DNA of 21,625 bases. Source: Muribaculum sp. (GTDB lineage Bacteria; Bacillota; Clostridia; Lachnospirales; Lachnospiraceae). How positions within the stretch are numbered: position 1 is the stretch's first letter; each line of letters starts with the position of its first letter. Below, one piece after another: positions 15,648 through 21,625 of this stretch. Under the pieces are notes generated by a model. It had not been told where the DNA came from, did not search any database, and saw only the letters and a list, made by a program, of their open reading frames with translations. The stretch covers positions 1-21,625 of the forward strand of contig JAMPHH010000057.1 in assembly GCA_023663505.1 (NCBI GenBank). Reading direction: 5' to 3'. Both the position numbers and the translations under genes were made by a program.

Positions 15648-18491
15648 CTAAGCTACGCCAAAACCAATGGGTTTCTTTTTATGAGGTTTCTTTGCATCCG
15701 GCTCTGGTATATCTCTCTCCTCAATAGTCGTAATAAGCTTTGTTGTAAGTTTTGATTCGTCTAGCTGTGTCACTCGTTCAGCCAGATTCATTTCTGCCTC
15801 TTCTAACATTTTTCGCACAAAACGTCCGTTTCCAAAATCTTTATCACCTCTTGCGCTTTCATAAATATTTTTCAGCTTTTCCATAGCGGCATCCATAATC
15901 ATCATCCGTTTTTTTGCAAGCATTAGCCTCGTGATGTCACAAAGTTCATCTGTAGAATAGTCTTCAAATTCCACATGGAACGCAATTCTCGATGCCATGC
16001 CCGGATTTCTGTCAAGAAATTGCTTCATTTGAGCCGGATAACCCGCAAAAATGACAATCACATCATCCTTATGGTTTTCCATCTCCTGAACAATGGTATT
16101 GATTGCCTCGTCTCCAAAGCCATTTTCATAGCTGTCACAAAGGGAATAGGCTTCATCAATAAACAGAACGCCTCCCTGCGCCTCCTTAAATTTTTTCTTC
16201 ACAAGCGGTGCCGTAGCTCCTACATGGTCACCGACCAGATCCGCTCTCCCTGCTTCTACAAAATTTCCTGATGGCAGAATTTTTTCATCCTTCATGATTT
16301 TGGCAAACAATCTTGCAACGGTTGTCTTTGCCGTTCCCGGGTTTCCGGTAAATACCATATGTAAAGAAAGGTTCCCTTTGCGAATACCCTTGTCCATATA
16401 GATCTTCTTCAGTTTAAAGCCGGCAATTGCCTTATTGATAACTGTTTTCACAGAAGAAAGACCTATCATTTCATCAAGATCCTTTCGGGCAACGCCTATT
16501 TCTCTATCCTTTTTAAGGCCTTCCTCCAACACGCGGATATCATCCTTTGTAATTAAAAAGAGCTCGTTTTTTCGTATATTCTCTGCATTTTCTCTTACTG
16601 CAAGCAGCCTTACAGATTGATTTTGTACAGCGTGTTCTATCAAATTGCGCGCATATCTGCCATTGCCGAAGTTATCCATAAATCGTACCTTTTCAAATAT
16701 ATTGCGGGCTTCCCTTATCGCATCTTCCGTAACAGCAAAACCACGGTCTTTTACCGTCATATTAAATATATCGGTTAATTCGTCCACATTGTAATCGGGG
16801 AAATCAATCCAATAGGGTATTCTGCTTTTTAATCCCTCATTGATATCCATAAATGCCCGCATTCTTTCATTATATCCTGCCAGAATAACGATGACATCAT
16901 CCCTCCTGTTTTCCATTTCCTGAATAAGTACCGTAACAGCAGTATCGCTTTTTAAGGAATACGCTTCATCAATAAATAGTACACCACCTTTCGCCGCCAT
17001 AAAAGCTTCTCTTATTTCTATGGTGCAGCCTAAACCATCAAGATCCATTCCGCCACGTTCCACGAATGCGCCGCTCTTTAGAATTCCTTTTTCCTTTGCG
17101 ATTCCTGCGAAGAGTTTTGCAACGGTAGTCTTGGCGGTTCCCGGATTACCTCCAAATATCATGTGCATAGTTTCTGACTCGTAAGCTTTGCCTTGGCGTT
17201 TTTTTCTCTCTTTTTCCACAATATCTGCTGCAATGATATGATCTATCTGTTCTTTGACGCTTGTAAGTCCAATCATCTTATTCAATTTATCATAGGAAGA
17301 ATCAGTATTTTCGTCTCTGTCTAGCAAAAAAGTATCCGGTAAGCTGTAATCGTAAGCATTCAGTATATTCCTATTAAGACACCATGGTTCAAATTGCTCA
17401 AATGCCTCCAGTACATCTGTTTGAGTAAACTCATTTCTGGGAAACAGTTTCATAAACTCATTTGCCTGTCCCGCATATTTAGCATACTCTGAGGCTTTTA
17501 TCAGTTCTTTCATGTAACATAATGCCGCTTTTCTGTCACCTTTACCTTCTTTAAGCGCAATCAATATTATTTGTTTCTGAATTAAAGATAAAAATCGGTA
17601 AGCAAATCCCGGCTTATCTATATTGTATGTAAATACAAAAAGACAATCATTCCTATATTTTTTTACGAATTTTGCAATATATTTACAAGTCATTCCATAA
17701 TCCACCGGTTCATAACCAAATTTCTCTGATAAATCAATAACGATTACACCCCCATAATTGTTTTCTATGAACTCTTCAAGGTAGTTGTTTACCTTATACA
17801 GATCAGGTTCTATTTCACTGATAATCTCAATACGTCTGCCGCTTAAACGGTTTGCTTCTGCCAGTCTTTGGGTTAGCATTTCTGTCATATCACTTGCTGC
17901 GTCCACACTCCTGCTTGAAAGGATGTAATGAACCATGTTTCCCTTGAAATCCGACACATTTTTATGAGATTCTATATTGATAAGTTCATCTAACATGCTC
18001 TTATCATACATCGGATTTACTTTTCTGCTTTTTTGTGAAATAATCTTTTCTTTCAAATCATAATGAAAGTAAAGTCGTTCATTTTTATTATAATCACAAA
18101 TCCGTACATTTGCCGCTTCTACCATTCTCATATAATTGCAAAAAAATTCTCTTCTTTTAGCTTCAAGCAAGTAGTCATAAAACTGATACATTGTAACTTC
18201 ACTAGGTTCAGCTTTCACTTTTTTTATACCGAATATATCATTCAGCATTTCAAGAATATAATCATAAGCATCACGAAATAACCCCTTCTTCTCGTCATAA
18301 GAAAATGCAGCCAATATAACATTTTCTTCTTCCCTATAAGCAAAAAAGCAGATACCGTTTTTTAGGTGCTTGTACATATAATTGTTCATTGCTGCAACAG
18401 GGCTTTGATAATCATATTCTCTAAGCCTAATTTTAGAATTTTTCTCAATTTTTTCAGCACTGGTATTCAGTGCAAATCCAAAATATCTCAT
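15648..18491 (-). CDS. Double AAA+ ATPase, CbxX/CfqX (SpoVK/EccA) type
   Basis: A 947-residue protein. The first about 400 residues match nothing I recognise. Within them, about 225-330 read like a degenerate AAA-type fold (NNYGGVIVIDLSE as a Walker B relic, then a sensor-like FVFTYN) with no Walker A. Two full AAA+ modules follow about 267 residues apart. Module 1 has Walker A GGNPGTAKTT (about 446-455) and Walker B GGVLFIDEAYS (about 497-507). Module 2 has TGNPGTAKTT (about 713-722) and GGVLFIDEAYSL (about 771-782). Both keep sensor AGY and an arginine-finger region (LKSRIPYW, MASRIAFH). CbxX/CfqX proteins act as ring remodellers (Rubisco activase CbbX, EccA in type VII secretion, SpoVK). 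The ATG at 18491 has GGAGG 8 bases upstream. It sits in an operon between a broken unknown gene and a phosphatase gene. The target is unknown. Confidence 0.88.
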   Translation of the reverse strand: MRYFGFALNTSAEKIEKNSKIRLREYDYQSPVAAMNNYMYKHLKNGICFFAYREEENVILAAFSYDEKKGLFRDAYDYILEMLNDIFGIKKVKAEPSEVTMYQFYDYLLEAKRREFFCNYMRMVEAANVRICDYNKNERLYFHYDLKEKIISQKSRKVNPMYDKSMLDELINIESHKNVSDFKGNMVHYILSSRSVDAASDMTEMLTQRLAEANRLSGRRIEIISEIEPDLYKVNNYLEEFIENNYGGVIVIDLSEKFGYEPVDYGMTCKYIAKFVKKYRNDCLFVFTYNIDKPGFAYRFLSLIQKQIILIALKEGKGDRKAALCYMKELIKASEYAKYAGQANEFMKLFPRNEFTQTDVLEAFEQFEPWCLNRNILNAYDYSLPDTFLLDRDENTDSSYDKLNKMIGLTSVKEQIDHIIAADIVEKERKKRQGKAYESETMHMIFGGNPGTAKTTVAKLFAGIAKEKGILKSGAFVERGGMDLDGLGCTIEIREAFMAAKGGVLFIDEAYSLKSDTAVTVLIQEMENRRDDVIVILAGYNERMRAFMDINEGLKSRIPYWIDFPDYNVDELTDIFNMTVKDRGFAVTEDAIREARNIFEKVRFMDNFGNGRYARNLIEHAVQNQSVRLLAVRENAENIRKNELFLITKDDIRVLEEGLKKDREIGVARKDLDEMIGLSSVKTVINKAIAGFKLKKIYMDKGIRKGNLSLHMVFTGNPGTAKTTVARLFAKIMKDEKILPSGNFVEAGRADLVGDHVGATAPLVKKKFKEAQGGVLFIDEAYSLCDSYENGFGDEAINTIVQEMENHKDDVIVIFAGYPAQMKQFLDRNPGMASRIAFHVEFEDYSTDELCDITRLMLAKKRMMIMDAAMEKLKNIYESARGDKDFGNGRFVRKMLEEAEMNLAERVTQLDESKLTTKLITTIEERDIPEPDAKKPHKKKPIGFGVA

Positions 18492-18515
18492 GATTTTATC
18501 CTCCGTTACTAAACC

Positions 18516-19067
18516 TTACCAGAGATTATATTTCTGATTATCGACATAACCATTTTCCCGCAATTCTTTCAGATAACTTATAGCTGTATCTGCTTTCCAA
18601 GCATTCCCTACCAGCATCATAAGCGGAATGTGTAAATCTTTAAAATGGACAAGGGGAATGTCGAACAACAATCCGGCAACTTCCTCCTCGCATTTTTCAA
18701 TCATTTCTGCTGATAATACTATTTCATATGCAAAATCCATATCCTCATTACACCAGAATCTGCCGCCAGAATGTAACTCTATATTTGCTTCGTTAGCAAA
18801 TGAGATAAAATCCATTCTTGTTTTCGGTGTAATCAGTACAGGGTGGGGAAACCACACCGTTCTGACAAAATTGCTCTCTATACTGATTGAGCACTGTATT
18901 TCCAGAGTTGGAACAAGTGGATGTTACAACCATTCAAATAAATGATATTCTTCTTGAAAAATTGATATTATAGAACCAATATGATCCCGTTTTTCTTTTT
19001 TTAGAGAGAACTCTGCGGCTTTTCTCTCTACGATTCGCTGTAATATAATGTTAATACCTTCATCCAT
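18516..19067 (-). pseudogene. Unknown 184-codon gene interrupted by an in-frame TAA
   Basis: The frame opens at ATG 19067 with AGGAGG 8 bases upstream, reads 47 codons (MDEGINIILQRIVERKAAEF to EYHLFEWL), meets TAA at 18926-18924, and continues in the same frame for 136 codons to a TAA at 18518-18516. The post-stop part reads like normal protein (PTLEIQCSISIESNFVRTVW, then NEANIELHSGGRFW, and an acidic amphipathic end NGYVDNQKYNLW). A GTG at 18857 has no ribosome binding site, so the second half is probably not made separately. I do not recognise the family. The stop-to-start gap to the AAA+ gene is 24 bases, so it was the operon's first gene and possibly an adaptor or target for it. Alternatives are a recent nonsense mutation or a sequencing error. 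Confidence 0.7.
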
Positions 19068-19171
19068 AACGAAATCCTCCTGAATCGCAAATTCCCTTTT
19101 GGCAACCTGCAAATTTTAGCAAAATGTCAAATATAGTTCCTTGTATATGTGTATTAAAAATGTTGCAAGTA

Positions 19172-19206
19172 TCGAACACTCCGTAGCAAAACTACAGAGT
19201 GTTCGA
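19172..19206. terminator. Hairpin with plus-strand T-run
   Basis: TCGAACACTC (19172-19181) and GAGTGTTCGA (19197-19206) pair perfectly, extended by GTAG/CTAC after one C-A mismatch, with loop CAAAA. CTTTTTCTT follows on the plus strand. It lies just beyond the stop of the 249-residue minus-strand gene and separates it from the AAA+ operon; the T-run favours the plus direction, but the stem is strong both ways. Confidence 0.65.
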
Positions 19207-19213
19207 CTTTTTC

Positions 19214-19963
19214 TTAAGCCACATCCTCAATCGTTAACTTTCGTTCCTTCAAAATTTCTATGTAATTATGTAATAGCCGTTCCACGTTGATTTCTGTTGG
19301 CGCATGCCTCCAAACAGCCCCTGTTCCTGCCAAATCTTTTAGATTATTCTTTTCTAAGCTTCCATTAAAGAGCATCTCCAAGTGTTCGCGCCTCAGCCAT
19401 GTATGCAAAGCCTGTAAGAACAGGGGAGAATCTGTATTCATTAGGTCATAGAGGAAGTGTGGTATGTAGTCCCAGTAAGGGCTGCAACCACGCCTGCTGT
19501 TCCAAGACCTGTACGGCAGAATCATTACATTACAGCGTTGCTGTCCAAGTTTGAATAATTCAGTTAACAGTATTGTGAGCCCCGTTGGCGGCAAAAAGAC
19601 ATCGATATTTTCAATAAGTGCATTAAGAAAATCAGGGCAATCCTTCAAGCCTAACCCTTTCGGCCTGAGCGTTTCGGCCTCGAAGTCTTTCCAGTTATCC
19701 CAAAGCTCGCAACTGTAATAATTCAGCGTATAACGTAAAGGAAGCCATAAACTAAAAATCGTGTCTGCAAAAAGGTTGCCATCAGTTAAAATGCAGTCTA
19801 AATCATGCTCCATACGATAGATATCACCTGTTCCAGTATAATCTCTCCAATACCTTATTTTCTGCAATATGGGCATATACATATCCTTTACTTCACTTTT
19901 ATTATGCGTTCTTGCCGTGTGATTGTCTGTTACAATATGTTCCATTTCTAAAGTTTTCATCAT
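19214..19963 (-). CDS. Unknown 249-residue protein
   Basis: I do not recognise this protein. It is soluble, rich in Trp, Tyr and Leu, with no signal peptide or membrane helix. Notable stretches are IRYWRDYTGTGDIYRMEHDL, a Leu/Trp-rich core (FSLWLPLRYTLNYYSCELWD), then LGQQRCNVMILPYRSWNSRR with GCSPYWDYIPHFLYDL, and a C-terminal LAGTGAVWRHAPTEINVERL. The ATG at 19963 lies 4-5 bases after AGGAGG and the next codon ATG (19960) at 7-8 bases, so either may be used. A 27-base segment covering codons 10-18 is repeated upstream at 24/27 identity, in a different frame. It appears monocistronic, with a hairpin after its stop. Base composition is that of the AT-rich island. Confidence 0.75.
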   Translation of the reverse strand: MMKTLEMEHIVTDNHTARTHNKSEVKDMYMPILQKIRYWRDYTGTGDIYRMEHDLDCILTDGNLFADTIFSLWLPLRYTLNYYSCELWDNWKDFEAETLRPKGLGLKDCPDFLNALIENIDVFLPPTGLTILLTELFKLGQQRCNVMILPYRSWNSRRGCSPYWDYIPHFLYDLMNTDSPLFLQALHTWLRREHLEMLFNGSLEKNNLKDLAGTGAVWRHAPTEINVERLLHNYIEILKERKLTIEDVA

Positions 19964-20038
19964 TAGCCCTCCTACTGATTTAATGTTTTCTCTGCAAAAA
20001 TTTAGCTTCGTGTTCTTGCAATGTGATTGTCTCTTACA
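19908..20038. repeat. Imperfect 27-bp direct repeat, 104-base spacing
   Basis: Copies at 19908-19934 and 20012-20038 share 24 of 27 bases. The first encodes VTDNHTART in the 249-residue protein; the second reads VRDNHIART in a frame that soon stops. It looks like a remnant of a duplicated 5' gene end. Confidence 0.65.
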
Positions 20039-20059
20039 TTGCTAAAACTCTTCTTCTCT

Positions 20060-20089
20060 CTAGTATCTCATTGCTTCATACTCAATCAT
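20060..20089 (-). pseudogene. 9-codon ORF with strong RBS, likely gene stump
   Basis: ATG at 20089 follows GGAGG by 7 bases and reads MIEYEAMRY before TAG at 20062-20060. It is too short to be a usual gene. With the adjacent repeat (19908-20038) it looks like the surviving start of a gene whose 5' end was duplicated, or a short upstream ORF of the 249-residue gene. Confidence 0.35.
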
Positions 20090-20109
20090 ATTATTTCCTC
20101 CTCTCTCAT

Positions 20110-20231
20110 CTATATGATGCATACAATTTGCTTCTAAAAGAAAAGGCAACTTAGTTGCCAAATCTATATGCTACACACAGTTATATCACAATAAAATCCG
20201 CTTGTCAATAACTATGTGCCCCACATAGTTA
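20110..20231. promoter_or_regulatory. Three iterated CTATATG/CTATGTG operator-like elements
   Basis: Three similar 20-base words start at 20110 (CTATATGATGCATACA), 20164 (CTATATGCTACACACAGTTA) and 20212 (CTATGTGCCCCACATAGTTA), spaced 54 and 48 bases apart. The last lies inside a perfect 12-bp dyad. A related palindrome, TCTATATAGA, lies at 20623-20632 beside the promoter of the DUF1413-like gene. The pattern suits binding by a ribbon-helix-helix or similar repressor; this is an inference. Confidence 0.4.
20145..20159 (-). terminator. Terminator of the DUF1413-like gene
   Basis: On the minus strand GGCAAC-TAA-GTTGCC (6-bp stem, 3-base loop) is followed directly by TTTTCTTTT (20144-20136). It lies about 70 bases beyond the stop of the DUF1413-like gene. 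Confidence 0.7.
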
Positions 20232-20233
20232 TT
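20207..20233 (+). terminator. 12-bp dyad with plus-strand T-run
   Basis: AATAACTATGTG and CACATAGTTATT pair perfectly around CCC, then T continues to 20238 on the plus strand. It covers the stop codon of the minus-strand DUF1413-like gene. It may be an operator (third iterated element) as well as a plus-strand terminator. Confidence 0.5.
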
Positions 20234-20600
20234 TTTTTACCACATACTGATTTTGCATTCTTTTCTGATTGCCAATAATTATTTCTTTCTTATCTAAGAC
20301 CTCAATGCCTGAATCAACTGTGGTCACATATGTATAAAAGTTCCTCCCCAAAACACCAGCCACACCATTTTGAATTTTTGACCAATCATCTCCATACAAC
20401 TCATATAACGTAAATGGCAATCCCTCGGGCCACTGTGTTTTTGCCAAATTAATTGCGTAATCCACAGTAAAAATATTCTTTTTGGATGCTTTTAATTTAA
20501 GTTGCTTTTTTATATATGCCGTTTTATCTAATCCCGCTTTTCTTGCTTTTTCTTCTAGTTCCGCATTTTCTTCTGCTGAAAGCAATAACTTGAAATACAT
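20229..20600 (-). CDS. DUF1413-like protein with RHH-like N-terminus
   Basis: A 123-residue protein. The N-terminus (MYFKLLLSAEENAELEEKAR, then AGLDKTAYIKKQL, residues 1-33) has the strand-helix-helix pattern of ribbon-helix-helix DNA-binding proteins common on plasmids and integrative elements. The C-terminal part (about 50-115) contains PFTLYELYGDDWSKI and LGRNFYTYV, which resemble the DUF1413 domain; its function is not known. The ATG at 20600 is chosen for GAGGTGAG just upstream; an earlier in-frame start at 20660 lies inside the promoter and is rejected. The gene has a consensus promoter with a TCTATATAGA palindrome just after the -10, which would suit self-repression. Confidence 0.75.
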   Translation of the reverse strand: MYFKLLLSAEENAELEEKARKAGLDKTAYIKKQLKLKASKKNIFTVDYAINLAKTQWPEGLPFTLYELYGDDWSKIQNGVAGVLGRNFYTYVTTVDSGIEVLDKKEIIIGNQKRMQNQYVVKK

Positions 20601-20622
20601 TATCTCACCTCTTTCTGTATGG

Positions 20623-20632
20623 TCTATATAGA
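20623..20632. promoter_or_regulatory. TCTATATAGA palindrome, possible operator
   Basis: A perfect 10-base palindrome that adjoins the -10 hexamer of the DUF1413-like gene on its downstream side, at the expected start of transcription. Confidence 0.45.
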
Positions 20633-20660
20633 TTATAAGCATTTCTATTTCTCCTGTCAA
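20632..20660 (-). promoter_or_regulatory. Consensus sigma-A promoter of DUF1413-like gene
   Basis: On the minus strand TTGACA (20660-20655) and TATAAT (20637-20632) are both exact consensus with a 17-base spacer. The start of transcription should fall near 20625, about 25 bases upstream of the ATG at 20600. Confidence 0.85.
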
Positions 20661-20696
20661 TCTTTTTTATAAAAGGGTGCCTCGTAACTGTCAGTC

Positions 20697-20962
20697 CTAA
20701 TGAGCAGACCATTCGCCCAAAGTGGTGTCCATCCCATCTACCCGCATATCTCCGAAAGCAGAGCATCCTTCCAGATCTCGAGGCAACATTTGAATAAACT
20801 TTTCCGCCACAAAAGACTAAAAGTTGTTTTTTCTGGTATTATAAATAATATTGATAGACTGCTTTACCTGCCTATATTCTGTATAGGCAAATGCGGTATA
20901 CTATCTTCATAATCGTACTTACTATATATGAATGTAGTTTCATTTTTATGAGGGGCGATCAC
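20697..20962 (-). pseudogene. Possible degraded gene after mobilization-like gene
   Basis: A GTG at 20962 overlaps the TGA of the mobilization-like gene (GTGA overlap, typical of coupled genes) and reads 32 codons (IAPHKNETTFIYSKYDYEDS, then IPHLPIQNIGR) to a TAA. In another frame, protein-like text resumes (VKQSINIIYNTRKNNF, TAG, then AEKFIQMLPRDLEGCSAFGD and MDTTLGEWSAH) and ends at TAG 20699-20697. A hairpin TGCCTATA/TATAGGCA (20869-20889) falls at the frame change. I do not recognise the product; it may be a frameshifted remnant or chance. Confidence 0.3.
20869..20889. repeat. 8-bp hairpin in degraded region
   Basis: TGCCTATA and TATAGGCA form a perfect stem with loop TTCTG. No T-run follows on either strand. 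Confidence 0.55.
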
Positions 20963-21625
20963 CTCATCCCTCGGTTCTTGCTTGAATTCGACCTTTGTTG
21001 CTGATAATTTACTGTTCTCTTTGGCGAATTCTTCAAGCGTTCGTGTATGCTTTCCTTATACTGCTTGTGCCTGTCCGTCCCATAGAGTTTTTCCCAATCA
21101 GCCGCCTGTTCCTGATAAGCAGCATAGGCACTATGGGATTGGTTGTAAATTTTGTAAAATTCCTGCACATTCTGATAATCGTATCTCTTGGCTATGCCGG
21201 ACAATCCGATTTTTAAGATGTCAATCTCCTCATTCTTGCGGTCAATCCTGCTTTGCAGTTCGCCTTTCTTGGTAAATCTTGCAAGCCCTTTCAGATCGTC
21301 ACGCTCAAGTTCCCAAATATTTCGTTCTTTTTCCGCCTCAAAGATGATCTCTTTCTGCCGCTTCAGTTCCTTATAAATCTTGAACAGTTTCGGATAGGCG
21401 GCTGCCTCGGCTGACATGATGGGTTTTGGCGGTATCTTAGGCTTGCTTGGCGTTTCTTTTTCCGCTGGTTTTGGATCAGGCTCTTGTTTTGGTGTCTGCG
21501 GCGGTATCTGTTCCGTGTCAAAAAGTTTTGCGGACAGTTCCCTTGCCTTTTGCAGCACCTTTGAAATCAGCATTGCCAGCACCGCAACAGCACTCATAAG
21601 GATAGTCCCTAACCGTTCCGGCTGG
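20959..21625 (-). CDS. C-terminal part of a mobilization/relaxase-like protein (partial)
   Basis: The frame is open to the right edge of the window, so the N-terminus is outside. The visible part has a hydrophobic segment (RLGTILMSAVAVLAMLISKV), a Pro/Lys-rich linker (about 30 residues with PKQEPDPKPAEKETP), then a Lys/Glu-rich coiled coil (KLFKIYKELKRQKEIIFEAE, and a repeat of charged helices) and a basic Ser/Asn/Arg tail ending NRGMR. This resembles the tails of MobA/MobL-type or similar relaxases of clostridial mobile elements, but no catalytic motif is in view, so the assignment rests on overall character. An ATG at 21597 has AGGGA 8 bases upstream, so a separate 212-residue protein starting there is possible. 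Confidence 0.45.
   Translation of the reverse strand, partial: QPERLGTILMSAVAVLAMLISKVLQKARELSAKLFDTEQIPPQTPKQEPDPKPAEKETPSKPKIPPKPIMSAEAAAYPKLFKIYKELKRQKEIIFEAEKERNIWELERDDLKGLARFTKKGELQSRIDRKNEEIDILKIGLSGIAKRYDYQNVQEFYKIYNQSHSAYAAYQEQAADWEKLYGTDRHKQYKESIHERLKNSPKRTVNYQQQRSNSSKNRGMR

Noticed and set aside
18855..18857. GTG start for an independent 113-residue protein
   Set aside because: No ribosome binding site upstream, and the reading frame continues back in frame to an earlier gene start across a single TAA.
1..21625. CRISPR array, tRNA or rRNA genes
   Set aside because: I saw no regularly spaced identical repeats with unique spacers, and no tRNA cloverleaf or rRNA sequence on either strand by eye.

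Overview
The window looks like chromosome of a Gram-positive, low-to-mid GC Clostridia, most likely a Lachnospiraceae. The evidence is the Firmicute-type ftsE-ftsX-M23 peptidase-S41 protease cluster, a YjfB-type motility-associated small protein, CvfB, a bacterial acyl-ACP thioesterase, and strong AGGAGG-type ribosome binding sites before almost every gene. Species cannot be read from the sequence alone.

Left part (about 1-12,820) is core-like DNA with visibly higher GC, almost all on the minus strand. Read in the direction of transcription (right to left) it holds a LUD-domain protein, a CPBP membrane protease, an acyl-ACP thioesterase, CvfB, the YjfB-like protein, a PucR/CdaR-type regulator, then a tight cell-envelope cluster: ftsE, ftsX (11-base overlap), a coiled-coil M23 endopeptidase, an S41 (CtpA-type) protease and a polytopic GT-C-like membrane protein. 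FtsEX is expected to gate the M23 hydrolase across the membrane; the S41 protease may trim or degrade envelope partners. The last gene is broken by one base in a run of eight G. A MATE exporter (11,428-12,813) is the only intact gene I call on the plus strand.

Right part (about 12,820-21,625) is more AT-rich and looks like an accessory island. It holds a GTPase with a DUF697-like tail, a long AT-rich non-coding stretch with repeated TGTTATA/TATAACA heptamers and crossing inverted repeats, a small plus-strand gene carrying two in-frame TGA codons, and a minus-strand operon of a 184-codon gene with an in-frame TAA, a 947-residue double AAA+ ATPase of the CbxX/CfqX type and a PPP-like metallophosphatase. 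Then come an unknown 249-residue protein, a DUF1413-like protein with a ribbon-helix-helix-like N-terminus and a consensus promoter, and, at the right edge, the C-terminal part of a protein that looks like the tail of a mobilization/relaxase protein. The broken genes, the composition change and the mobilization-like tail suggest that a mobile element was acquired and has partly decayed.

The best candidate for an undescribed system is the [interrupted unknown protein]-[double AAA+]-[phosphatase] operon, with the divergently flanked GTPase as a possible companion. Its function is not shown by the sequence.
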